A model generated the notes under the pieces. It made no database searches, was not told the origin of the DNA, and saw only the letters and a list, made by a program, of their open reading frames with translations. Positions 18,125-26,019 of a stretch of 64,000 bases of DNA are shown here, one piece after another. Within the stretch, counting starts at the first letter, position 1. Every line of letters begins with the position of its first letter. Origin of the DNA: Prevotella sp. (GTDB lineage Bacteria; Bacteroidota; Bacteroidia; Bacteroidales; Bacteroidaceae); contig SUYI01000005.1 of assembly GCA_015060485.1 (NCBI GenBank), positions 1 through 64,000 on the forward strand. The letters run 5' to 3'. Position numbers and translations under genes: made by a program.

Positions 18125-19621
18125 ATGAACAACGTACCTAAAATTAAGATTGGAATCGTCGCCGTTTCTCGCGACTGTTTCCCTGAGTCATTAGCTGTTA
18201 ACCGTCGTAAGGCCGTTATAGCTGAGTATGAAAAGAAGTTTGGTAAGGACGGTATCTACGAGTGTCCTATCTGTATCGTTGAGAGCGAGATCCACGCTCA
18301 GCAGGCGTTGGCCGATGTGCAGAAGGCTGGTTGTAACGCCCTTTGTGTATATCTGGGCAACTTCGGTCCTGAGATCTCTGAGACCATGATTGCCGACTGG
18401 TTCCAGGGCCCCACGATGTTCTGCGCTGCTGCTGAGGAGACTCAGAACGACCTGATTGATGGTCGTGGCGACGCTTACTGCGGTATGCTGAACGCCAGCC
18501 AAGCTCTGTCGCTGCGTAAGACTCGTGCATATATTCCCGAGGAGCCCGTGGGCGATGCTGCCCAGTGCGCAGAGATGATTCACGAGTTCCTGCCCATTGC
18601 CCGCGCTATCGTGGGTCTGCAGAACCTGAAGATCATCAGCTTCGGTCCCCGTCCCAACAACTTCCTGGCTTGTAACGCTCCTATCCGTGCTCTCTATGAT
18701 CTCGATGTGGAGATTGAGGAGAACTCAGAGCTCGACCTGCTCGAGGCTTTCCAGAAGCACGCTGGCGATCCCCGCATCGACGACGTGGTGAAGGAGATGG
18801 CTGCTGAGTTGGGTCACGGTAACAAGATTCCTCAGGTGCTGCCTAAGCTCGCCCAGTATGAGCTGACGCTGACCGACTGGATTGAGGCTCACAAGGGCTC
18901 ACGTCAGTTCGTCGCTATGGCCAACAAGTGCTGGCCTGCTTTCCAGACCATGTTCGGCTTCGTGCCCTGCTATGTCAACAGCCGTCTGACCAGCCGCGGT
19001 ATTCCCGTTGCTTGCGAGGTGGACATCTATGGCGCCCTGTCTGAGTACATCGGAACCTGCATCTCTCAGGATGCCGTAACCTTGCTCGACATCAACAACA
19101 CCGTACCTACCGATATGTACGAGGAGAGCATCAAGGGTAAGAAGTTTGCTTGCGACACCTACACCGAGAAGGAAATCTTCATGGGCTTCCACTGCGGTAA
19201 CACTGCTTCTTCTAAGGTTTGCAACTGCCAGATGTGCTTCCAGCGCATTATGGCTCGCGCTCTGCCTGTTGAGGTGACCAACGGAACCCTCGAGGGTGAC
19301 ATCCAGCCCGGTCTGGCTACCGTTTACCGTCTGCAGTCTACTGCCGACACCAAGCTCCGCGCTTACATCGCTCAGGGCGAGGTTATTCCCGTAGCTACCC
19401 GCTCATTCGGCAGTATCGGTATCTTCGGTATCAAGAACATGAGCCGCTTCTATCGTCACGTGCTCATCGAGAAGCACTACCCGCACCACTGCGCCGTGAT
19501 GTTCGGCCATCAGGGTAAGTACCTGTGGGAGGTTCTCAAGTACATGGGTATCCCCGTGGACGAGATTGACTACAACTTCCCGAAGGGCGACTACTATCCC
19601 ACAGAGAACCCCTTCGCATAA
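18125..19621 (+). CDS. L-fucose/L-arabinose isomerase-fold protein
   Basis: 498-aa cytoplasmic protein of the FucI/AraA superfamily. The N-terminal Rossmann-like domain starts VPKIKIGIVAVSRDCFP. CEVDIYGALSEYIG resembles the Glu/Asp metal-binding segment, and GFHCGN supplies the histidine. It is shorter than E. coli FucI (about 590 aa), so annotation as a general sugar isomerase-like protein is safer than fucI. Its upstream box TATCTTTGC is at 18077-18085 and it is monocistronic with a strong terminator. Codon bias suggests high expression. Confidence 0.78.
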   Translation: MNNVPKIKIGIVAVSRDCFPESLAVNRRKAVIAEYEKKFGKDGIYECPICIVESEIHAQQALADVQKAGCNALCVYLGNFGPEISETMIADWFQGPTMFCAAAEETQNDLIDGRGDAYCGMLNASQALSLRKTRAYIPEEPVGDAAQCAEMIHEFLPIARAIVGLQNLKIISFGPRPNNFLACNAPIRALYDLDVEIEENSELDLLEAFQKHAGDPRIDDVVKEMAAELGHGNKIPQVLPKLAQYELTLTDWIEAHKGSRQFVAMANKCWPAFQTMFGFVPCYVNSRLTSRGIPVACEVDIYGALSEYIGTCISQDAVTLLDINNTVPTDMYEESIKGKKFACDTYTEKEIFMGFHCGNTASSKVCNCQMCFQRIMARALPVEVTNGTLEGDIQPGLATVYRLQSTADTKLRAYIAQGEVIPVATRSFGSIGIFGIKNMSRFYRHVLIEKHYPHHCAVMFGHQGKYLWEVLKYMGIPVDEIDYNFPKGDYYPTENPFA

Positions 19622-19655
19622 GGGATTTCCAATTGGTGTAACTCTCATCATACAA

Positions 19656-19690
19656 GGAGGCCTGGGCAAAATTCTGCCCGGGCCTTCTTT
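19656..19690 (+). terminator. Intrinsic terminator after the isomerase gene
   Basis: GGCCTGGGCA (19659-19668) pairs with TGCCCGGGCC (19675-19684) around a short AAATTC loop, followed by a T-rich tract. Confidence 0.85.
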
Positions 19691-19744
19691 TTATTTCCTG
19701 TAAAAAAATAACAGAAAAAACATGCTCATTTAAGATATTTCTAT

Positions 19745-19753
19745 TATCTTTGC
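19745..19753 (+). promoter_or_regulatory. -7 box of the structured leader
   Basis: TATCTTTGC at 19745-19753. The first plausible coding start, for the 45-aa peptide, is over 300 nt downstream. Confidence 0.6.
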
Positions 19754-19759
19754 CTGCAA

Positions 19760-20015
19760 ATAAATGAAATAGATGTTGAACCCTTAAAACCGCAGATGCC
19801 TATGGGCTGAGAGAAATATAAAAACAAAGACATATAGGATGAATATCCGCTTTTAGATTCTTGTTGTTCGACAATTGGGGAATTGGAAAACATATTGCAA
19901 GAACTGAAGTAGATAGTTCACGCCATCTGGCGTGGGCGTTTACTCGTTTAAGCAATATAGGTTTTCCCCAATACCTCCGAAACGTAGACGAAGTAAATTG
20001 TCCACGTTTTTTTTT
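19760..20015 (+). ncRNA. Structured leader RNA ending in an intrinsic terminator
   Basis: A long-range helix joins GGAAAACATATTGC (19885-19898) with GCAATAT-AG-GTTTTCC (19952-19967), extended by ATTGG (19874-19878) with CCAAT (19968-19972). Enclosed are GAACT/AGTTC (19901-19905, 19915-19919) and CACGCC-ATCT-GGCGTG (19919-19934), which share one base and so may be alternatives. It ends with AACGTAGAC/GTCCACGTT (19981-20008, one mismatch) running into nine Ts. Downstream of the terminator lie the 45-aa peptide and the fimbrillin gene, with no second promoter visible, so their expression probably needs read-through. The class of RNA is not recognised. Confidence 0.6.
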
Positions 20016-20068
20016 GTATATATTCAAACCAATATACATATTATTCACTTATTAATAACGAACAGCTT

Positions 20069-20206
20069 ATGAAAAGAAAAGAGTATGAGAAGCCGACGAT
20101 GCAGGTCGTCGAGTTGAAACAAACGGGAATACTCATGACGAGCGGACCACTTAACGCCGAAGGCGCAACAATCGATGACTATGAGGACGGCGAGTTCACA
20201 TGGTAA
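20069..20206 (+). CDS. Small KxYxxP peptide (45 aa)
   Basis: 45 residues beginning MKRKEYEKPTMQVVELKQTG and ending in an acidic DDYEDGEFTW. The pattern basic start, YEKPxMxVxEL, then a Leu/Met-Ser-Gly patch and an acidic tail is one I know from short Bacteroidales ORFs near surface-protein genes; no function is established that I can cite. No signal peptide or membrane segment. It sits between the leader terminator and the fimbrillin-like gene; the latter's ATG at 20227 is 20 bp after this stop, so both are likely one transcript. Confidence 0.6.
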   Translation: MKRKEYEKPTMQVVELKQTGILMTSGPLNAEGATIDDYEDGEFTW

Positions 20207-20226
20207 GTATTAACCCTTTAAAACAA

Positions 20227-21068
20227 ATGAAGACAATGAAGAAATACATCTTTATGGCTGTGGCAGGCATGCTTGCACTCAGCAGTTGCTCGAACGACGA
20301 CAACGATTTGACCGAACAGAACGCTCCCCGACAGATGACTTTCACTGCCGGATACAATGAAGGTGGAGAGACCCGCGCCACGCTGAACGGCTCTACCAAG
20401 AAGGTCAGCTTCGACGCCAACGACAAAATCAGCATCCTCCAGCGCCAAGAACACGAACACGCAGTTCACCACCTCGGCGGGCGGCGCATCGGCCACGTTC
20501 AGCGGCACGGCTACGGACGACTCGAAGTTCTATGCCGTGTATCCCTACACCGCAGGCCTGACCCTCCAGCGGCGACGTCATCTCGGGCATCGTGATTCCC
20601 ACGAGCCAGTGGAACAGCGGTTGGAATTCGTCAAGTAATTATTCAGGCTGGGACCCGAAGGCTCCCATCGCCTATGCCACCACCACAGGCTCCTCCCTTA
20701 CATTCCATAACGCATGCGCCATTCTGAAAGTTACAATTACCGGCGATGGTTCGTATGCTATTTTTACGATATCAGCCAACGAGCCACTGGCAGGAACTTT
20801 CAGCCTCGATACTTCAACGGGTACACTTACCCCGACATCTGGAAGCACAACTGTTACTGTCGGAAATGGTATTTATGCTAATAGTTTCAACACTGAAGGC
20901 GGTAATAAAACCGCATATATAGCCATTGCCCCAGGCACCTATACAAACTTCAAGCTTCACTTATACAATGAGGATGATGATGATAAGCCAATAAAGAAAA
21001 GCGGTAGCGTCACCTTCGAAGCAGGAAAGATATACGACTTGGGGTCATATTATATAGAAATTTTTTAA
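20227..21068 (+). pseudogene. Fimbrillin-family (Mfa-like) lipoprotein with two frameshifts
   Basis: A signal peptide with lipobox MKKYIFMAVAGMLALSSC is followed by SNDDNDL and RQMTFTAGY, TRATLNG, VSFDANDKISIL, the hallmark start of Bacteroidales fimbrillin-like (Mfa_like) surface lipoproteins. The frame then shifts near 20437-20447 into KNTNTQFTTSAGGASATFSG, and again near 20566-20573 into SGDVISGIVIPTSQWNS, which continues to EAGKIYDLGSYYIEIF at 21068. Both breaks look like one extra C in CTC-C-AGCG. Removing the two bases gives 280 codons and an uninterrupted family-like protein. It could be a true pseudogene, a phase-variable gene or an assembly error. Confidence 0.75.
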
Positions 21069-21148
21069 TGGTCATAAGTGAACTATAGACTCGAAGAGGC
21101 AATACTCACAGGGGAAAACCTCCCCGCGTGAGGCGTAAAACATCCCAA

Positions 21149-21190
21149 GGAGGGCGGCATCCGTGCGCCGTGGCGACGGAGCCGCCCTCC
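21149..21190. terminator. Long near-perfect hairpin between fimbrillin and B3/B4 genes
   Basis: GGAGGGCGGC (21149-21158) pairs with GCCGCCCTCC (21181-21190), then TCCGT with ACGGA and CGC with GCG inside. TTT follows on the forward strand. It separates two convergent genes and probably ends transcription. Confidence 0.65.
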
Positions 21191-21218
21191 TTTCTCCCTT
21201 CAGCCGGAATTTTCGTTT

Positions 21219-21302
21219 CGTCCGACAGAATAAAAAATCCATCGGACGGAATTTTTTTTTCGTCCGACGGAATTATTTTTTCGTCCGACAGATTTTTTGA
21301 GT
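21219..21302. repeat. Four 21-bp tandem repeats
   Basis: Units starting at 21219, 21240, 21261 and 21282 share CGTCCGACRGAAT followed by an A/T run; a degenerate unit precedes them at 21198. On the reverse strand they read as heptapeptides such as SDEKIIP, but that frame has no plausible gene. The array lies just past the stop of the B3/B4 gene. Confidence 0.8.
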
Positions 21303-21313
21303 GCGGAAGGGTA

Positions 21314-21976
21314 TTAATATAATGTGTACTTTCCGTTGGTGCTGTGGCAGTATTTGCCGAGGAGGTCGAGGATGTAGCGGGCATTCTCGGCGACGCGGTC
21401 GCGGTTGCCGTCGTAGCCGTTGATGAGGACGAGCAGGTGGCGCGTGTTGATGTCGATCTTGGTGCGCTCGTTGTCGCTGGTGGGTGTGCCGACACCGCCC
21501 TGTGCATCGCGGTAGACGGGTAGTCCGTGGATGTTGATCATGCCGCGTCCGATGCCTTCGTAGGGCTCGCCTTCGCGTCCGATGCCCAGCGTCAGCGTGT
21601 CACCCGTGAACTTGTCGGCATCGAAGCCGCCGATGCTGTAGCCAAAGGCGATGGAGGCAAGATTGATGAGGTCGACGAGGGTGTCAATCTGGTAGAGTTC
21701 CTTGCCTTGTAGCATGCGTCGGATGAGGGCTTCGGAGGCTGGGCGGTAGCGCGAGGGGTCCTTGCCGCAGGCCCGGTAGACGGCTCGCGTGGCGGCAATG
21801 CTGCTGATGTCCTTCAGCGACTCGGTGGTCAGCGTGGCGCGGTAGTGTTCGCCCAGGGCGTTGATGTCGTGCCACAGGGGTTCGCAATAGGGTGTGTTGA
21901 CCACGTCCGCCTCGACGCAGGCACCGACAAAGACGGGGCAGATGGTGGCGATTTCGTTGGATACGATGACTTTCAT
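21314..21976 (-). CDS. B3/B4 domain protein (PheRS beta-like editing fold)
   Basis: 220-aa soluble protein, MKVIVSNEIATICPVFVGAC, whose length and internal motifs (ATRAVYRACGKDPSRYRPASEAL, YQIDTLVDLIN, SIGGFDADKF) match stand-alone B3/B4 domain proteins related to the editing region of phenylalanyl-tRNA synthetase beta. Such proteins may clear mischarged tRNA or bind amino-acid-like ligands; the function here is inferred only from the family. The ATG is 3 nt after the box TACTTTTGC (21988-21980, reverse strand), so the mRNA looks leaderless. Confidence 0.8.
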   Translation of the reverse strand: MKVIVSNEIATICPVFVGACVEADVVNTPYCEPLWHDINALGEHYRATLTTESLKDISSIAATRAVYRACGKDPSRYRPASEALIRRMLQGKELYQIDTLVDLINLASIAFGYSIGGFDADKFTGDTLTLGIGREGEPYEGIGRGMINIHGLPVYRDAQGGVGTPTSDNERTKIDINTRHLLVLINGYDGNRDRVAENARYILDLLGKYCHSTNGKYTLY

Positions 21977-22056
21977 GGTGCAAAAGTAGCCATTTCCTTC
22001 GAAAATGCCAAATATATTTGGAAATTCATTTGATTTCTATTAATTTTGCAGTCGAA

Positions 22057-22761
22057 ATGAAACGTTACACCGATTTGTTTATCGATTTCGACGATACGCT
22101 CTACGACACGCACGGCAATGCTGTGATAGCGCTGGGCGAGCTGTTCGACGCTATGCAGCTGAGACGGTGGTTTGCCGATGCACAGGTGTTCTACGACGAA
22201 TATTGGCAGGCGAACATCGACCTGTGGACGCGCTATTCGAAGGGCGAGATTACGCGCGACTACCTGATTGTGGAGCGTTTTCGTCGTCCGCTGAGCAAGG
22301 GCGAGGGTCTGGACCCCACGGAGCAGCTGTGTCTGGAGGCCAGCGACCGGTTCCTGGACTTCTGCTCGTCAAAGCCGGGACTGGTGGACGGTGCCCGCGA
22401 ACTGATGGACTACCTGCGTGGGCGGGGGTATCGGATGCACATGTGTTCGAATGGTTTCCACGAGGTGCAATACAAGAAGTTGCGTTCCTGCGGACTGACG
22501 GACTATTTCGACACCGTGGTGCTCAGCGAGGATGCCGGGGCCAACAAGCCCTCGCAGGCGTTCTTTGACTATGCCCTGCGCCAGACGGAAGCCCGGAAGG
22601 AGACGACGCTGATGATTGGCGACAACCTGCAGACGGACATCCTGGGTGCCAAGCGGGCAGGACTGGACGCCGCCTATTTCAACCGATTCCCTGAATATCC
22701 GGCCGAGGAGCCCGTCGACTACGAGGTGACGAGTCTGAAGGAACTGATGGCCATACTTTAA
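22057..22761 (+). CDS. yjjG: HAD hydrolase, YjjG-type pyrimidine nucleotidase
   Basis: 234-aa HAD-superfamily phosphatase. Motif I is DFDDT with nucleophile D10 and acid D12; motif II lies in MCSNGF; motif III lysine in ANKPS; motif IV in IGDNLQTDILGA. The order and length match YjjG, which removes phosphate from non-canonical pyrimidine nucleotides and protects the pool. The box TAATTTTGC (22041-22049) ends 7 nt before the ATG. The next gene begins 9 bp after the stop, so both are one operon. Confidence 0.85.
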   Translation: MKRYTDLFIDFDDTLYDTHGNAVIALGELFDAMQLRRWFADAQVFYDEYWQANIDLWTRYSKGEITRDYLIVERFRRPLSKGEGLDPTEQLCLEASDRFLDFCSSKPGLVDGARELMDYLRGRGYRMHMCSNGFHEVQYKKLRSCGLTDYFDTVVLSEDAGANKPSQAFFDYALRQTEARKETTLMIGDNLQTDILGAKRAGLDAAYFNRFPEYPAEEPVDYEVTSLKELMAIL

Positions 22762-22770
22762 ATAAGAACT

Positions 22771-24300
22771 ATGCAGAAGCTAAAAGAATTATACCAGCAA
22801 TGGAGTGGGGCGGAACCCCGGCAAATGGAGAAACTGCCTGGCGGCGGCAGCAACCGCGAGTATTTCCGCATGATCTCATCGACAGGCGAGAGTGTGGTAG
22901 GCTGTGTGGGAACGAGTAGGGACGAGAACCACGCCTTCGTGTATCTGGCCCAGCACTTCACCAAGCGTCAGTTGCCGGTGCCGAAGATTCTGGCTGTGAG
23001 CGACGACGAGTTACGCTACATACAGACCGATCTGGGCTCTGTGTCGCTGTATGATGCCATTCGTGGCGGACGCGAGGCTGGCGGCCGCTACACGCTGAAG
23101 GAGCAGGAACTGCTGCGGCGTACTATCCGCGAACTGCCCAACATCCAGCTGCGCGGCTTCCGCGAGCTCGACTTCTCGAACTGCTATCCCCAGCCGTCGT
23201 TCGACACCGACTCGGTGCTGTTCGACTTGAACTACTTCAAATACTGTTTTCTGAAGGCCACAGAACTCGACTTCCACGAATTGAAGCTGGAGGCCGATTT
23301 CCGTCTGTTGGCCAAGGACCTGACGGCATCCGACGACGAGCAGTGTTTCCTGTATCGCGACTTCCAGGCCCGCAACGTGATGCTCGATACAGGCGGAAAG
23401 CCCTATTTCATCGACTTCCAGGGCGGTCGCAAGGGGCCGTACTACTACGACCTGGCGTCGTTCTTGTGGCAGGCCAGCGCCAAATATCCCTATAAGGTAC
23501 GCCGCGAACTGGTGTACGAATACTACAATGCGCTGAAGCAATATACGGAGGTGCCGTCGCCGCACCATTTCGTAGACCGCCTGAGCCTGTTTGTGCTGTT
23601 CCGCCAGTTGCAGGTGCTGGGAGCCTACGGTTTCAGAGGCTATTTCGAACGCAAGCAGCACTTCATAGAGTCGATACCGCCTGCCATGCAGAATATCAAG
23701 GAATTGCTCAACGAGCGCAACTTCCCCTATCCATATCTGGTTCGTCTGCTGGAACAGCTGACAGAGATGCCCAAATTCCAGCAGGTGCAGGTGGCTGCAG
23801 CCCGTGCCGACGGTTATAAAACGACGGATAAGAACCCCTACAAGCCCCATCCGCAGGATGGTCCGGCAACGTTCTCGAAGTACGACGCACAGGGTCCGCT
23901 GGTAGTCCGAGTGTTCAGTTTCTCGTACACGAAGGGTATCCCTGCCGACGAGTCGGGCAATGGCGGAGGATATGTGTTCGACTGCCGCTCGACGCATAAT
24001 CCTGGCCGTTACGAGCCCTACAAGCAGTTGACGGGACTGGACGAGCCCGTCATCCGATTCCTGGAGGATGACGGTGAGATACTGACGTTCCTGGACAGCG
24101 TCTACAAACTGGCCGATGCCCACGTCAGACGCTACATACAGCGTGGTTTCACGAGTCTGATGTTCTGTTTCGGATGTACTGGCGGACAGCACCGCAGCGT
24201 GTATAGCGCCCAGCATCTGGCTGAGCACATCCACGAGAAATTCGGCATCGAGGTCCGCATCAACCATAGGGAACAGGGTATCACCCAGGTGTTGAAATGA
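22771..24300 (+). CDS. APH-like sugar kinase fused to a RapZ C-terminal domain
   Basis: 509-aa two-domain protein. Residues 20-340 are an aminoglycoside phosphotransferase/AmgK-like kinase: LPGGGSNREYF nucleotide loop, catalytic LYRDFQARNVML with D197 and N202, metal-binding D215 in IDFQGG. Residues about 385-509 match the C-terminal half of RapZ/YvcJ, ending with the signature GCTGGQHRSVY at 468-478. RapZ uses this half to sense GlcN-6-P and bind small RNAs in enterobacteria; the P-loop half of RapZ is absent. The fusion suggests a link between amino-sugar phosphorylation and amino-sugar sensing. The substrate (MurNAc/GlcNAc or another hexose) is inferred, not shown. Confidence 0.85.
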   Translation: MQKLKELYQQWSGAEPRQMEKLPGGGSNREYFRMISSTGESVVGCVGTSRDENHAFVYLAQHFTKRQLPVPKILAVSDDELRYIQTDLGSVSLYDAIRGGREAGGRYTLKEQELLRRTIRELPNIQLRGFRELDFSNCYPQPSFDTDSVLFDLNYFKYCFLKATELDFHELKLEADFRLLAKDLTASDDEQCFLYRDFQARNVMLDTGGKPYFIDFQGGRKGPYYYDLASFLWQASAKYPYKVRRELVYEYYNALKQYTEVPSPHHFVDRLSLFVLFRQLQVLGAYGFRGYFERKQHFIESIPPAMQNIKELLNERNFPYPYLVRLLEQLTEMPKFQQVQVAAARADGYKTTDKNPYKPHPQDGPATFSKYDAQGPLVVRVFSFSYTKGIPADESGNGGGYVFDCRSTHNPGRYEPYKQLTGLDEPVIRFLEDDGEILTFLDSVYKLADAHVRRYIQRGFTSLMFCFGCTGGQHRSVYSAQHLAEHIHEKFGIEVRINHREQGITQVLK

Positions 24301-24431
24301 CTTGTCCTAGATTAATTAATCGGGGGCAGGTGGAAAAAAAACAGGCAATCGTTTTGCGTTTTCCTATAGTTTTTGTAATTTTGCAGACCTAAAAGAGACT
24401 TCATTAATATTATTAAGGTAAAAAGAACGTT

Positions 24432-25910
24432 ATGGGTGGCTTTTTTGGCACGATATCGAAAAAGGATTGCGTAAACGACCTGTTTTACGGCACAGACTAC
24501 AACTCACACTTAGGTACAAAACGCGCCGGTTTGGTGACTTTCGACGAAGAAAGCGGTTTTCACCGTTCCATTCACTCGTTGGAACGCAACTATTTCCGCT
24601 CGCGTTTCGAGGACGAGCTTGACTCCTTTAAGGGCCATCAGGGACTGGGCGTCATCAGCGACACCGACCCGCAGCCCATCATCGTCAACTCGCACCTGGG
24701 ACGATATGCCGTCGTGACAGTGGCGAAAATCAATAACCTGCGCGAAATAGTCGAAGAACTGCTCAAACAGCGTATGCACCTGAGCGAAATGTCGGCCAAC
24801 AACATTAACCAGACGGAGTTGGTAGCCCTGCTCATCAATATGGGCGACACGTTTGTGGAGGGAATCAACAAAGTGTACCAGAAGATTGATGGCTCCTGTT
24901 CGATGCTCATCCTCACAGAGGACGGCATCATCGCCGCACGCGACTTTCTGGGACGTACGCCTATTGTGCTGGGACACAAAAAGGTGCACCGCCTGTCACC
25001 TATAGGTACCGATGAATTGATTGAGGCCTATGCGGTGTCGAGCGAGACGACGAGTTTCCCTAATCTGAACTACAAAATATTGCGCGACATAGGTCCCGGC
25101 GAGATTGTCAAGATCAAGGCCGACGGCATCGAAGTGCTGCAGAACCCCCTGACACGCTGTCAGATATGCTCGTTCCTGTGGGTCTACTATGGATTCCCCG
25201 CCAGCGACTACGAGGGCATCAACACAGAGTATGTCCGCGAAAAAAACGGTCGTCTGATGGGTGAGAAGGACAACGAAGTAGAAGCCGATTTGGTGTGCGG
25301 CATCCCCGATTCCGGCGTGGGTATGGCCCTGGGCTATTCAGAGGGTAAGAAGATACCCTACAAGCGTGCTGTGGTGAAGTATACGCCCACATGGCCTCGC
25401 TCGTTCACCCCAGGCAACCAGAACCGTCGCGACCTGGTGGCTAAGATGAAACTCATTCCCAATCCGGCCATTTTGAAAGACCAGCGCATTGTGTTCTGCG
25501 ACGACTCCATCGTGCGTGGTACCCAGTTGCGCGACAATGTACGCACGTTCTTCGATAATGGTGCCAAGGAGGTGCATGTGCGCATCTCGTGTCCGCCGTT
25601 GGTCTATGGCTGTCCGTTCATTGGCTTCACCTCGTCGAAGAGCGATTTGGAACTGATAACGCGTCGTATTATCAAAGATTTTGAGGGCGACGACAAGAAG
25701 AATCTAGACAAGTATGCCAAGACGGGTACGCCCGAATACGAGCGGATGGTCAACGAGATTGCCCGCCGCATGGGACTTACCAGCGTGAAGTTTGCTACGT
25801 TGGAAGACTTGATAGAGTCTATCGGTCTGCCTAAAGAGCGTGTCTGCACGCACTGTTTCGACGGCACGTCCTATTGTCATGAGCGTCACGGCGAAGAGTG
25901 GTTCAAGTAA
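24432..25910 (+). CDS. PurF-like amidophosphoribosyltransferase lacking the N-terminal cysteine
   Basis: 492-aa protein with the architecture of glutamine PRPP amidotransferase: class II glutaminase fold (about 2-240) and type I PRTase domain with the PRPP loop IVFCDDSIVRGTQ (353-365) intact. Functional PurF begins M-C, the cysteine being the nucleophile after Met removal. Here the sequence starts MGGFFGTIS, with no cysteine until position 13, and the oxyanion-hole region reads VAKINNL instead of NG. It may use ammonia, work with another glutaminase or have another role. Its own promoter TAATTTTGC is at 24376-24384. No other pur gene is next to it. Confidence 0.8.
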   Translation: MGGFFGTISKKDCVNDLFYGTDYNSHLGTKRAGLVTFDEESGFHRSIHSLERNYFRSRFEDELDSFKGHQGLGVISDTDPQPIIVNSHLGRYAVVTVAKINNLREIVEELLKQRMHLSEMSANNINQTELVALLINMGDTFVEGINKVYQKIDGSCSMLILTEDGIIAARDFLGRTPIVLGHKKVHRLSPIGTDELIEAYAVSSETTSFPNLNYKILRDIGPGEIVKIKADGIEVLQNPLTRCQICSFLWVYYGFPASDYEGINTEYVREKNGRLMGEKDNEVEADLVCGIPDSGVGMALGYSEGKKIPYKRAVVKYTPTWPRSFTPGNQNRRDLVAKMKLIPNPAILKDQRIVFCDDSIVRGTQLRDNVRTFFDNGAKEVHVRISCPPLVYGCPFIGFTSSKSDLELITRRIIKDFEGDDKKNLDKYAKTGTPEYERMVNEIARRMGLTSVKFATLEDLIESIGLPKERVCTHCFDGTSYCHERHGEEWFK

Positions 25911-25945
25911 GGATTAGTTTGCTTAAGAAGCCGTTAACAAATCAT

Positions 25946-25973
25946 AAAGTTCAAAGTTCAAAGTTCAAAGTTC
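25946..25973 (+). repeat. Four perfect AAAGTTC heptamers
   Basis: Four identical units directly upstream of the TATCTTTGC promoter box (25987-25995) of the Nif3 gene, covering the -33 region. Confidence 0.9.
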
Positions 25974-26019
25974 AAAGGTTTTTTTGTATCTTTGCAATCT
26001 GAATAAATATTTTTGAAGC

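Noticed and set aside
19800..20048. 82-codon reverse ORF in the leader region
   Set aside because: It is the complement of the paired RNA helices and terminator; composition follows the structure, not a protein family.
21106..21507. Reverse ORF with heptapeptide repeats
   Set aside because: It runs out of frame through the 3' end of the B3/B4 gene and then through the 21-bp array; no start or homology.
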